A DNA stretch of 64,000 nucleotides from DASVHS01 sp035468985 (GTDB taxonomy: Bacteria > Acidobacteriota > Thermoanaerobaculia > Gp7-AA8), in contig DATISF010000047.1 of NCBI GenBank assembly GCA_035468985.1, positions 1-64,000 on the forward strand, written 5' to 3'. This document shows, in pieces, positions 24,752-32,291 of this stretch (the stretch's first letter is position 1; the number at the start of each line of letters is the position of its first letter). The notes beneath the pieces are model-generated. The model searched no databases. It was not told the DNA's origin and worked only from the letters and a program-made list of their open reading frames with translations. A program made the translations under genes and the position numbers.

Positions 24752-25775
24752 CGGAGCCGATCCGCGCGTGGTGATCGACGGCCGTCCGCTGGTCGGCAAT
24801 CGCACCGGGATCGGCGTGCACACGGCGGAGATCGCGGGCCGGCTCCCGTTCGACCCGAGACCTTTGATCGCCTCGCACACGCCGATCGAGAACCGCGACG
24901 GCATCGAGCAATGCCGGTTCGAGGTCAATCGGTTTCCCTTCGGCGTGGCCTGGCAGCAGTTCGCGCTGCCGCGGATCAGCGGCGACGTTTTCTGGGGTCC
25001 GCACGGGACCTTGCCGGTGACACTGGACAAGCCGGCCATCGTCACGCTTCACGACTTCACATCGATCACGATGCCCGGACGCCACCGGCTCAAGACGATT
25101 CTGTCGTTCAACCTGTTCATCGGTCGCAGCCTCGAGATCGCCCGCCGCGTCGCCGCCGTGTCGCGCGCGATCGCCGACGAGGCCATTCGCAGCTTCGCGG
25201 TGCCGGCACAGAAGATCGAGATCGTGCCGAACGGGGTCGACGAGTTCTTCTCGCCCGGCGGGGCCGAAGGTGACGCCATCCTGTTCGTCGGGACGCTCGA
25301 GCCGCGCAAGGGCCTGAACGATCTGGTCGCCGCATGGTGGTCGCTTCCCGATCGCCCCCGGCTCATCCTGTGCGGCGATCCAGGGTGGCGCACGCGGTTC
25401 GATCGGCCGGGAATCGAAGTGACGGGATTTGTCTCGAAGGAGCGGCTGCGCGAGCTTTATCGCGCCGCGCGGATCTTCGTCTATCCGTCCCGGTACGAAG
25501 GGTTTGGCATTCCGCCGCTCGAGGCCATGGCTTGCGGGGCGCCGGTCATCGCCACGCGCACGGGGGCGATCGCCGAGTACGCAGGCGACGCCGCCATCCT
25601 CGTGGAGCCGGGCAACCTCGGCGAGCTTCGCGACACAATGCTGCGCCTCCTTCGCGATCGATCGTTGCGCGACGATCTGCGGTTGCGCGGGCCGGCTCGC
25701 GCGTCGCGCTATCGCTGGGAGGCGAGCGCCGCGACGATGGCCGATCTTCTGCGGGAGGCGGCGCGGTGCGCATAG
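24741..25775 (+). CDS. Glycosyltransferase family 4 (second of three)
   Basis: 344 residues of GT-B fold: VVIDGRPLVGNRTGIGVHT (acceptor half), VTLHDFTSITMPG, VPNGVDEFFSPGG, ILFVGTLEPRKGLNDLVAA, and the EX7E site YPSRYEGFGIPPLEAMACG. The GTG start overlaps the preceding gene by 11 nt and the following start by 10 nt, so the three enzymes are made by coupled translation and probably act in sequence on the same glycan. Confidence 0.9.
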   Translation: MSSSGADPRVVIDGRPLVGNRTGIGVHTAEIAGRLPFDPRPLIASHTPIENRDGIEQCRFEVNRFPFGVAWQQFALPRISGDVFWGPHGTLPVTLDKPAIVTLHDFTSITMPGRHRLKTILSFNLFIGRSLEIARRVAAVSRAIADEAIRSFAVPAQKIEIVPNGVDEFFSPGGAEGDAILFVGTLEPRKGLNDLVAAWWSLPDRPRLILCGDPGWRTRFDRPGIEVTGFVSKERLRELYRAARIFVYPSRYEGFGIPPLEAMACGAPVIATRTGAIAEYAGDAAILVEPGNLGELRDTMLRLLRDRSLRDDLRLRGPARASRYRWEASAATMADLLREAARCA

Positions 25776-26806
25776 GAATCGACGCCCGGAAAATCGGCGA
25801 CTACGGCATCGGCACCTACATCCGCGGACTCCTCGGTGGTCTCGCCGATCTCGGGGGTCCCGACCGCTACATCGTCTTCGCCCCTGCTTCGGCGCGCGCG
25901 CTCGTTCCCGCGACGTTCGAGCACGTGGTCGTCGAGGCGCCGCACTACTCGTTCCGCGAGCTGGTCGTGATCCGCCGGGCCATCGACCGTGCCGGAGTCG
26001 ATCTGTTTCACGCGCCGCACTACGTCGTTCCGTTCACGAAGTGCCCGACCGTCGTGACCATTCACGATCTCATTCACCTCAACCAGAAGCTGGCGAACCG
26101 GCTGGCGCCGCTCTACGCGCGCGTGATGATCGGACGTGCGGTGCGCAAGAGCGTGCGGATCCTGACCGTGAGCGAGACCGTGAAGCGCCAGATCGTGCTG
26201 CGGTTTCGCTGCCGCGAGGACAAGATCGCGGTCACGCCGAACGGAGTCGATCCGCTGTTCCGCGCCGCGGAGCCGACGCGGTCTCCGGCGCGCTATTTCC
26301 TGTACGTGGGGAACGACAAGCCGCACAAGAACGTCGGCGCGCTCATCGAGGCGTTCCAGATCGTGCAAAAGAAAGCCGGCCCGGTCTCGCTGGTGCTGGC
26401 CGGCGCGCGTTTCCGCCGCTTTGCCGCACACGAAGGTGTGATCACACCCGGATTCGTCTCGACCGGCGAGCTCGGATCGCTCTACCGCAATGCGCTCGCC
26501 GTCGTGCTGCCGAGCGTCGAAGAAGGATTCGGTTTGCCCGCGCTCGAGGCCATGAGTTCCGGTGCGGCGGTGATCACATCGCTCGCCGAAGCGCTGGTCG
26601 AAGTGACCGGCGACGCCGCGCTGCACGTCGATGCGACGTCGCCGAGCGCGCTCGCCGACGCCATGCTGCGCGTCGCCGTCGATGATGCGTTGCGCATCGA
26701 GCTGGCGTCGGGCGGGATCGATCGCGCGCGCAGTTTTACGTGGCGCGAGTGCGCGGAAAAAACGCGCCGCGCCTACGACGACGCCATCGCATCATCGCGA
26801 CGGTGA
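25766..26806 (+). CDS. Glycosyltransferase family 4 (third of three)
   Basis: 346 residues. It opens RIGIDARKIGDYGIGTYIRG and has VTIHDLIHLN, VTPNGVDPLF, YFLYVGNDKPHKNVGALIEA and the EX7E site LPSVEEGFGLPALEAMSSG. The GTG start has GGGAGG 8 nt upstream. It ends the glycosyltransferase operon, after which base composition drops sharply to AT-rich. Confidence 0.9.
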   Translation: MRIGIDARKIGDYGIGTYIRGLLGGLADLGGPDRYIVFAPASARALVPATFEHVVVEAPHYSFRELVVIRRAIDRAGVDLFHAPHYVVPFTKCPTVVTIHDLIHLNQKLANRLAPLYARVMIGRAVRKSVRILTVSETVKRQIVLRFRCREDKIAVTPNGVDPLFRAAEPTRSPARYFLYVGNDKPHKNVGALIEAFQIVQKKAGPVSLVLAGARFRRFAAHEGVITPGFVSTGELGSLYRNALAVVLPSVEEGFGLPALEAMSSGAAVITSLAEALVEVTGDAALHVDATSPSALADAMLRVAVDDALRIELASGGIDRARSFTWRECAEKTRRAYDDAIASSRR

Positions 26807-26837
26807 TGTTTTCGTTTTGATTTTCATAAACAAATGC

Positions 26838-26866
26838 TTGACAATATCGTTTATTCATCGCATATT
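26838..26866 (+). promoter_or_regulatory. Strong AT-rich sigma70-type promoter
   Basis: A perfect TTGACA (26838-26843) and CATATT (26861-26866) are separated by 17 nt, in the most AT-rich stretch of the window (26810-26880). The T/A-rich block just before the -35 resembles an UP element. Predicted start ~26873. It would drive the lysine-rich peptide gene. Confidence 0.7.
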
Positions 26867-26877
26867 TATGACAACAA

Positions 26878-26955
26878 ATGATGTCTCTCATCGAACCTTT
26901 CCCCGAGATCGCTATTCAAGTTGCCGGAGAAACTCCGGCGCTTTTTGCCAAGTAA
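26878..26955 (+). CDS. Possible 25-residue leader ORF
   Basis: Two tandem ATGs (26878, 26881) open a frame of 25 codons ending TAA at 26955, with peptide pieces MMSLIEPFPEI and VAGETPALFAK. It lies in the leader of the lysine-rich peptide transcript and spans the hairpin at 26923-26946. No good Shine-Dalgarno is visible, but the first ATG is ~5 nt from the predicted transcript start, so leaderless translation is possible. It could be an attenuation-type leader peptide or chance. Confidence 0.3.
   Translation: MMSLIEPFPEIAIQVAGETPALFAK
26923..26946 (+). promoter_or_regulatory. Attenuator-like hairpin in the leader
   Basis: GCCGGAG - AAA - CTCCGGC is a perfect 7-bp stem followed by GCTTTTT, the form of an intrinsic terminator. 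It lies ~50 nt after the predicted transcript start and ~54 nt before the lysine-rich peptide ATG, so it could end transcripts early or be bypassed under control. Confidence 0.5.
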
Positions 26956-26999
26956 GCGCGACCGGGAGGTCCCGTACGGCATGAAAGGTGGTGAACGCG

Positions 27000-27059
27000 A
27001 TGGCCGCAAAGAAGAAAGCCGCTAAGAAGTCCAGTAAGAAGTCATCGAAGAAGCGCTAA
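27000..27059 (+). CDS. Lysine-rich 19-residue peptide (histone H1-tail-like)
   Basis: The complete peptide is MAAKKKAAKKSSKKSSKKR: nine Lys, one Arg, four Ala, four Ser, no acidic and no hydrophobic core residues. A good Shine-Dalgarno (AAGGTGGTGA) lies ~7 nt before the ATG. The gene has its own strong promoter (26838-26866) and a strong terminator (27088-27117), so it is a complete transcription unit, not a chance ORF. The KKAAKK/KKSSKK pattern resembles tails of bacterial H1-like (Hc1/AlgP-type) proteins, but there is no globular domain. Binding to DNA or RNA is the natural guess. It is too short for standard gene callers and may be overlooked elsewhere. Confidence 0.75.
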   Translation: MAAKKKAAKKSSKKSSKKR

Positions 27060-27087
27060 GTCATCACCATCATCTGGGGAGTCGTTT

Positions 27088-27117
27088 CGAAGGGCCCGTT
27101 CGGGCCCTTCGTGTTTT
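27088..27117 (+). terminator. Intrinsic terminator of the lysine-rich peptide gene
   Basis: Stem CGAAGGGCCC / GGGCCCTTCG (10 bp) with loop GTTC, then TGTTTT. The T-run continues into TTTAAT, which could be the -10 of the cyclase gene that starts 9 nt later. Confidence 0.92.
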
Positions 27118-27129
27118 AATCGCCCTCCA

Positions 27130-28947
27130 GTGAATCGGAAGCTCTTCCGCGGCGCGCTGGCCGGAATCCTCTGCACTCTCGCCGTCGCCGCAATCTCCAT
27201 TCGCAACGAGACGTACTTCGGCACCGAGTGGCTGCTGCGCGATTTCACCTCCGAGCATCTCGCCGCCCGCCGCCCACCCGACCCGCGCATCGTCATCGCC
27301 GCCATCGGCGAGAAGACCACGCGACTGCTCGCCGAAGCGTACGGAAGACCGCAGTCGTACTCGCGAGAGCTGTACGCGATTGCCATCGAGGAGCTGCGCC
27401 GCGCCGGAGCGAGCGTGGTGGCCTTCGACATCCTTTTCGCCGAAGAGAACCTCAATGATCCGGAGGGCGACCGCCACTTCGCCGCTGCGCTGCTCACCAT
27501 GCCGACCGTCCTCGGCGCCGACGCCAGGGCACTGCCGCATCCGATGTTCCGGACCGCCGGCGGAATCGGCACGATGGGCATCGCCTCGTCGGAGCTCTCA
27601 GCGAACGTGCACAGCTATCTCCTCCTCGATCGCGGGACTCCAAGCCTCGCTCTCCAGACATGGCGGCTGGCGACGAGCGCTCCTCGAGAGGCATCGTGGC
27701 GGCCGGCATTGAATGGCGGCGACCTGCGCGTGGGGCGGCACACCATTCCAACGGACGGCCAGGGCAATCTCACGATCCGCTGGCGCGGAGCGAAACGCTC
27801 GCGGACCGAGTTGAGCTACAAGGTCGTCGACTTCGAGAAGCTCATCATCGCCGCAACCGCGGATCAGCCCCCGGAGAAACTGCGCGCATTCGAAGAGCAG
27901 TTCCACAACAAGATCGTCCTGATCGGCTTCACCGCCGCCGGTCTTCTCGATCTTCGCGCCACGCCGCTTTCACCGACGTCCGCGGGCGTGGAGATCCACG
28001 CCAATGCGCTCGACAACCTGATGAACGGCGACTTCGACGTCGTCGTGAACCGCTGGCTCGTCTTCCCCGCCATCGCCCTTCTCGCCGCACTCCTCGGCCT
28101 CGCGCTGGAGTCGATCCGCAGGCAGGTCGCCGCTGGCGTGACGGCGATCGCGTTCATCGTCGCGGCGCTGGCGATCATTTACGCGTCGGCGCACGCGGGG
28201 TGGATCCTCCCGGCGTTCGGCACCATCGCTTCACTGGCGCTCACGTACGTGGTCATCACCGTGATCAATTTCGTCGCAGAACAGCGGCAGACCGCGGTCC
28301 TGCGCACGACATTCGGCCGCTACGTCTCGCCGCAGATCCTCGACCACATCCTCGCCCATCCCGAGCGCGTGCAGCTCGGCGGGGAGCGGCGCGATCTGAC
28401 CATTCTTTTCTCCGACATCCGCGGCTTCACCTCGATCTCGGAGGCCAGCGAGCCGGAGCAGGTCGTGGAGATGCTGAACGAGTATCTGACGCGGATGGTG
28501 GAGATCCTCCTCGATCACGGCGGCACGCTCGACAAGTTCATCGGCGACGCGGTGATGGGATTCTGGAACGCACCGGCGGCCGATCCCGATCATCCACACC
28601 ACGCCGTCGCCTGCGCGATCGAGATGATCCGCGAAACGGCGCGCATCCGCGAGCGCTGGACAGCCGAGGGGAAAGCGGCGATTCGCATCGGAATCGGCAT
28701 CAATACAGGTGAGGCCGTCGTCGGAAACATCGGAGCGGAAAAAGTCTTCGGCTACACGGTCATCGGCGACGCGGTGAATCTCGCCTCCCGCCTGGAGGGG
28801 AAGAACAAGGACTACGGAACAGAGATCATCATCAGCCAGTTCACTCAGGAGAGGATTGCCGGCGCCTTCGAGACGGTTTACCTCGATGAAGTGAAGGTCA
28901 AGGGGAAGGAAAAGGCGGTCAAAATCTATGAAGTCCGTTGTCAGTAG
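27130..28947 (+). CDS. Membrane adenylate cyclase with CHASE2 sensor domain
   Basis: 605 residues. An N-terminal helix (~8-24) is followed by a periplasmic CHASE2 domain (~30-300; DPRIVIAAIGEKTTRLL, RAGASVVAFDILFAEEN, NKIVLIGFTAAGLLDLRATP). Three helices (~310-390) lead to a class III nucleotidyl cyclase domain (~420-600): TILFSDIRGFTS (metal Asp), TLDKFIGDAVMGFWN (Lys for adenine recognition and second metal Asp) and YTVIGDAVNLASRLE (Asp for adenine). These residues predict ATP, not GTP, as substrate. It probably converts an unknown envelope signal to cAMP. GTG start. It overlaps the next gene by 20 nt. Confidence 0.92.
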   Translation: MNRKLFRGALAGILCTLAVAAISIRNETYFGTEWLLRDFTSEHLAARRPPDPRIVIAAIGEKTTRLLAEAYGRPQSYSRELYAIAIEELRRAGASVVAFDILFAEENLNDPEGDRHFAAALLTMPTVLGADARALPHPMFRTAGGIGTMGIASSELSANVHSYLLLDRGTPSLALQTWRLATSAPREASWRPALNGGDLRVGRHTIPTDGQGNLTIRWRGAKRSRTELSYKVVDFEKLIIAATADQPPEKLRAFEEQFHNKIVLIGFTAAGLLDLRATPLSPTSAGVEIHANALDNLMNGDFDVVVNRWLVFPAIALLAALLGLALESIRRQVAAGVTAIAFIVAALAIIYASAHAGWILPAFGTIASLALTYVVITVINFVAEQRQTAVLRTTFGRYVSPQILDHILAHPERVQLGGERRDLTILFSDIRGFTSISEASEPEQVVEMLNEYLTRMVEILLDHGGTLDKFIGDAVMGFWNAPAADPDHPHHAVACAIEMIRETARIRERWTAEGKAAIRIGIGINTGEAVVGNIGAEKVFGYTVIGDAVNLASRLEGKNKDYGTEIIISQFTQERIAGAFETVYLDEVKVKGKEKAVKIYEVRCQ

Positions 28948-29692
28948 CTGGCTGCTGCTTGCCAGCGCTTCCGTCGTACTTGCCGCCCCTCCGCTGTTCA
29001 AGGCCGCCACGGAATCGAAATGGATTCTCGCCACGGGCACGAAGTCCCTCGGCACGGTGACCCTCCTGACGAGCTCGAGCGGTACGCGCGCGGAAGTTCG
29101 CGCAACCTCCGGGCCGGTGACGACGTATCTCGGAGGCAATGGGAACGTATGGGTGCGTGCGAGCGGCGGCGACGTCGAACTGTCGACGATCAGCGCCACG
29201 ACGCCTCAATCGACCGCGGCCGCTGCGCTGCTTCTGCCGTTCACGACGACGACGAACGATGTCGTCGAAACGAAGGATGGCAAGGTGACCTCCTACAGAT
29301 TCCGCGGCGCGAAGGCGACTTACACGTATGACGCAAGGGGCCCGTCGAAGGTCGATCTCGAATCCGGCGGCGCCAGATTCACGCTGACGCGTACCTCGGC
29401 ATCGAACAGCACCGCCGATGCATCGAACTTCGCGATCCGTCCGAAGAAAAGCGCCGGCTCCCGCCTGGCCCGCCTCTCCGGCGACCTTCTCGGCCCTTCG
29501 GATACGAACGTCTCCGCGACGGCCGGTGGAAGAGGCGCGGGAACGAAGGGCCTGAAATTGAAGGACGGCGGAGACTACGCCGCCGTCGAGAAGCTCGAGC
29601 AGCGCGATGCGAACTGGAAAGCGAAGCTCGATTCCGCCCTCGACGATTTTCAGAAGTCCGGCAAGGTCGGCAAAGCCCGGGAGAACCAGTGA
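28928..29692 (+). CDS. Secreted protein of unknown function in cyclase-protease cluster
   Basis: 254 residues with a Sec signal (SSWLLLASASVVLAA). The mature part is Ser/Thr/Gly-rich with predicted beta structure (GTVTLLTSSSGTRAEVRATS, TYLGGNGNVWVRASGG) and a basic, helix-prone C-terminus (DANWKAKLDSALDDFQKSGK). No domain recognised. It starts inside the cyclase gene and its stop overlaps the M48 protease ATG by one base (TGATG), so it is coupled to both. A periplasmic partner of the CHASE2 sensor or the protease is plausible. Confidence 0.7.
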   Translation: MKSVVSSWLLLASASVVLAAPPLFKAATESKWILATGTKSLGTVTLLTSSSGTRAEVRATSGPVTTYLGGNGNVWVRASGGDVELSTISATTPQSTAAAALLLPFTTTTNDVVETKDGKVTSYRFRGAKATYTYDARGPSKVDLESGGARFTLTRTSASNSTADASNFAIRPKKSAGSRLARLSGDLLGPSDTNVSATAGGRGAGTKGLKLKDGGDYAAVEKLEQRDANWKAKLDSALDDFQKSGKVGKARENQ

Positions 29693-30525
29693 TGCACAAG
29701 CTCGTTGCCGTGGCGATCGCACTCAGCATGGCCGCGTCTGCAGAGGCGCAGTTGGGAGACATCCTCAAGAAGATCGATCCGAGCAAGATCAAGAAGGGTG
29801 CGAACGTGGTCCGGCAGGCATCGCGCGACTTCACGGAAGATGAGGAGGCGGACATCGGCCGTGTCGTCGCCGCAAAGATCCTGGCGACGTATCCCCTCAC
29901 CAAGAACGACAAGCTCCAGCAGTACGTGACGCTCGTCGGCAACACGGTCGCGGCGTACAGCGCCCGGCCGGAGCTGGAATGGCACTTCGCGGTCATCGAC
30001 GCAGCGTTCGTCAACGCCTTCTCGGCCCCCGGCGGATTCATCTTCGTCACCAGCGCCGCGCTGGATCAGATGCACTCCGAGGCCGAGCTGGCAGCGGTGC
30101 TGGGTCACGAGATCGCGCACGTCACGCAGAAGCACATCCTCAAAGAGATCAAGCGCGCGAATACGATCAACGCCGGCGTCGAGATGGCGAAGGAGACGTC
30201 GGGGGGCTCGTTCCTCAACGACGAGATGGGCGCGAGAGTCAGCAAGATCGCCTACGAGAAACTGTTCACGACCGGCTTGAGCCGCCGCGACGAGGAAGAA
30301 GCCGACACGATCGGCACCGAGATCGCCGCGTCGGCCGGCTACAAGGCCACGGAGTTCCTGACGTTCCTCGAGGGACTGGCGAAAATCGAAGGATCGTCTC
30401 AGATGAGGATGCTCGTTTCGACACATCCCACGCCGGAGGATCGGATCCAATATCTGCGTCCGAAGCTGCAGAGTGACAGCGGAGTGATCCTCGCGGAGCG
30501 TTGGGAGGAATGGACGAAGGGATGA
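29692..30525 (+). CDS. M48-family zinc metalloprotease, periplasmic (BepA/LoiP-like)
   Basis: 277 residues with a Sec signal (LVAVAIALSMAASAEAQ). The zinc site HEIAH is at ~139-143 within LAAVLGHEIAHVTQKH, and the third ligand is in RRDEEEADTIG. FSAPGGFIFVTSAAL is the family's substrate-strand segment, and STHPTPEDRI the C-terminal M48 motif. Such proteases degrade or help fold outer-membrane proteins in the periplasm. The ATG at 29692 is preferred over GTG three bases earlier. It overlaps the following gene by ATGA. Confidence 0.9.
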   Translation: MHKLVAVAIALSMAASAEAQLGDILKKIDPSKIKKGANVVRQASRDFTEDEEADIGRVVAAKILATYPLTKNDKLQQYVTLVGNTVAAYSARPELEWHFAVIDAAFVNAFSAPGGFIFVTSAALDQMHSEAELAAVLGHEIAHVTQKHILKEIKRANTINAGVEMAKETSGGSFLNDEMGARVSKIAYEKLFTTGLSRRDEEEADTIGTEIAASAGYKATEFLTFLEGLAKIEGSSQMRMLVSTHPTPEDRIQYLRPKLQSDSGVILAERWEEWTKG

Positions 30526-31187
30526 ATATGAGGCGCGCGATTGTGGTGATCCTGCTCCTGACGGCGCTTCCGGCCGCCGCGGAGAAAGTGCGGCACACGT
30601 TCGAGTCGTCCGTCCCGCGCGGAAAAGTCCGGCGTGTCGTCGTCGACATTCCGACGGGCGATGTGGAGGTGCGCAACGGCGCCGCCGATCGTCTTGCCGT
30701 TTCAGGCTGGGTGGCGCGCGATCCGGACAGCGATCGCAATCGGGCCAAGGAGCAGCGCATCGTCGATGACACTTCGGTGGAGATCTACGCCAGTAACGAC
30801 GAGGCGATCGTCCGCCGGAAGTTCGGACCCGAGGCGTCGAGCTGGCGCGGCAGCATGTTCAGCGACTACAAGATCCGGCTGGAAGTGCCCGCCGGGATGA
30901 GCGTCGACCTCCTGACACGCTTCGGCGATGTGTCGATCGACGGCAGCTTCGGCGACATCGATGTCGATCTCCGTGCCGGTGACATCGATCTGACCATGCC
31001 GAAGAAGGACGTGCGCGAGCTGAATGCGTCGGCGCGCGTCGGCGAAGTGCGGGCCAGGCTCGGCGACGAGATCGTCGAGCGCGAGGGCGTGTTCCCGGGC
31101 ACGACGCGCTACCGGAACGAGAACGGCAGGTCGATCGTGAACGTGCACGCGACCGCGGGCGACGTTCGGGTGAACCTGACGAAGTGA
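30522..31187 (+). CDS. DUF4097-type secreted beta-helix-like protein
   Basis: About 221 residues with a Sec signal (RRAIVVILLLTALPAAA). The mature part matches DUF4097: VVVDIPTGDVEVRNGAADRL, IRLEVPAGMSVDLLTRFGDV, GDIDVDLRAGDIDLTMPKKD, the repeating (G-D-v-x-v-x) rungs of a putative beta-solenoid. The function of the family is unknown. The ATG at 30522 overlaps the protease stop (ATGA); a second ATG at 30528 is also possible. Last gene of the cyclase-secreted-M48-DUF4097 operon, followed by a palindromic repeat. Confidence 0.82.
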   Translation: MNMRRAIVVILLLTALPAAAEKVRHTFESSVPRGKVRRVVVDIPTGDVEVRNGAADRLAVSGWVARDPDSDRNRAKEQRIVDDTSVEIYASNDEAIVRRKFGPEASSWRGSMFSDYKIRLEVPAGMSVDLLTRFGDVSIDGSFGDIDVDLRAGDIDLTMPKKDVRELNASARVGEVRARLGDEIVEREGVFPGTTRYRNENGRSIVNVHATAGDVRVNLTK

Positions 31188-31194
31188 CGCGCGG

Positions 31195-31263
31195 CGTCAT
31201 CCCGCGCGCAGCGAAGGATCTCGGCCTCGGAGATCCTTCGCCGCCTACGCGGCTCAGGATGAT
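31195..31263. repeat. GTCATCCTGAG-type palindromic repeat, copy C
   Basis: CGTCATCCCGCGCGCAGCGAAGGATCTC on the left and GAGATCCTTCGCC...GGCTCAGGATGATG on the right, given here in parts. It lies between convergent operons. Its right end overlaps the last codons and stop of the minus-strand nucleotidyltransferase gene. Confidence 0.85.
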
Positions 31264-32291
31264 GGAATCCTGCCAAGAAAGCGCCGCGCTTCCTCTTCCG
31301 TCGTCACCTCACCGCGAATCTGCGCCTCGAGCAGCGCGCGCTTGACGCGCCCCAGCTCCGGCCCTTCAGGAAGGCCAATCTCTTCGCCGCGAAGCAGGGC
31401 GCGGGTCGAAAAATCGGGCATGACCAGCAGATCGTTACGGCCGAGCGCGCGCAATACCGCAGGAAGCTGACGGGCCACGTGCTCGCCGGCATCGTAAAGC
31501 GCGACAACGTCATGTCTCGCCACCAGGTGCTTCAGCGCCACGACGTCACGCCGTAGATCGGAGCTCCACCGCCATCGCTTCGCGTAGTGCTTCGGATCGT
31601 TGACGAGCAACGCGTAGGCACCGGCGACCGAAATCTCATCGGCGTGAAATTCGCCGGGCTCATGGCCGAACAGCGGAACGTCCAGCGCCGTTGCCTGAAG
31701 CAGCTCGAGCGCGCGCCGGAACGCACCGGCCGAGAAGATCAGCGACAGCTCGAACGTGACGCGTTCCGCCGCGACCTTGGTGATTCGCGGCGCGCGTGGC
31801 CGGATCGCGGCGATCGTCTGCGGATCGACATTGAATCCCTGGACGACGGCGAGGCGAACGCATTTGAGGCACCGTAGCGGGTCATCGTCGAAGTTTTCCG
31901 CAGCGATCATCCGGACCAGGTGCCGCTCGAGGTCGGAACGGCCGCCGTGACGATCGAGCAGCTCGCCGTCGCCAAGCCGCACGGCCATGGCGTCGATGGT
32001 GAAGTCGCGCCGTGCCAGATCGGCCTCGATATCGTGATCGAGCACCTCCGCGAAATCGTAGACGTGCTCTCCGTCGACGACTCGCCACGCGCTCAGGTGT
32101 TCCTGCGTGCCGAGCCGGATCGGCCGTTTGCTGATCAGGCGCGCGCAGACGAGAGGATCGTTGCAGGCCACGTCGACGTCGGCGGGATCGATTCCCTGCA
32201 GCAGATCGCGGACCGCCCCTCCGACCACGAAGCTGTCGGGCGGAAGGAGTATCAGCCGGGGGAACCGGCGGGCCAACTCGTCACGCAACAT
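31254..32291 (-). CDS. tRNA nucleotidyltransferase / poly(A) polymerase family protein
   Basis: 345 residues. The head domain has FVVGGAVRDLLQGIDPADVDVA (nucleotide site and metal Asps), RRDFTIDAMAVRL and ENFDDDPLRCLKCVRLA, the standard class II order. It is shorter than E. coli Cca and has no HD phosphohydrolase domain. Both tRNA genes in this window encode CCA, so the enzyme may repair CCA ends or tail RNA. The last residues (RIPSS) and the TGA stop are encoded by the palindromic repeat (CATCCTGAG). Its start overlaps the stop end of the FAH gene by 11 nt. Confidence 0.85.
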   Translation of the reverse strand: MLRDELARRFPRLILLPPDSFVVGGAVRDLLQGIDPADVDVACNDPLVCARLISKRPIRLGTQEHLSAWRVVDGEHVYDFAEVLDHDIEADLARRDFTIDAMAVRLGDGELLDRHGGRSDLERHLVRMIAAENFDDDPLRCLKCVRLAVVQGFNVDPQTIAAIRPRAPRITKVAAERVTFELSLIFSAGAFRRALELLQATALDVPLFGHEPGEFHADEISVAGAYALLVNDPKHYAKRWRWSSDLRRDVVALKHLVARHDVVALYDAGEHVARQLPAVLRALGRNDLLVMPDFSTRALLRGEEIGLPEGPELGRVKRALLEAQIRGEVTTEEEARRFLGRIPSS

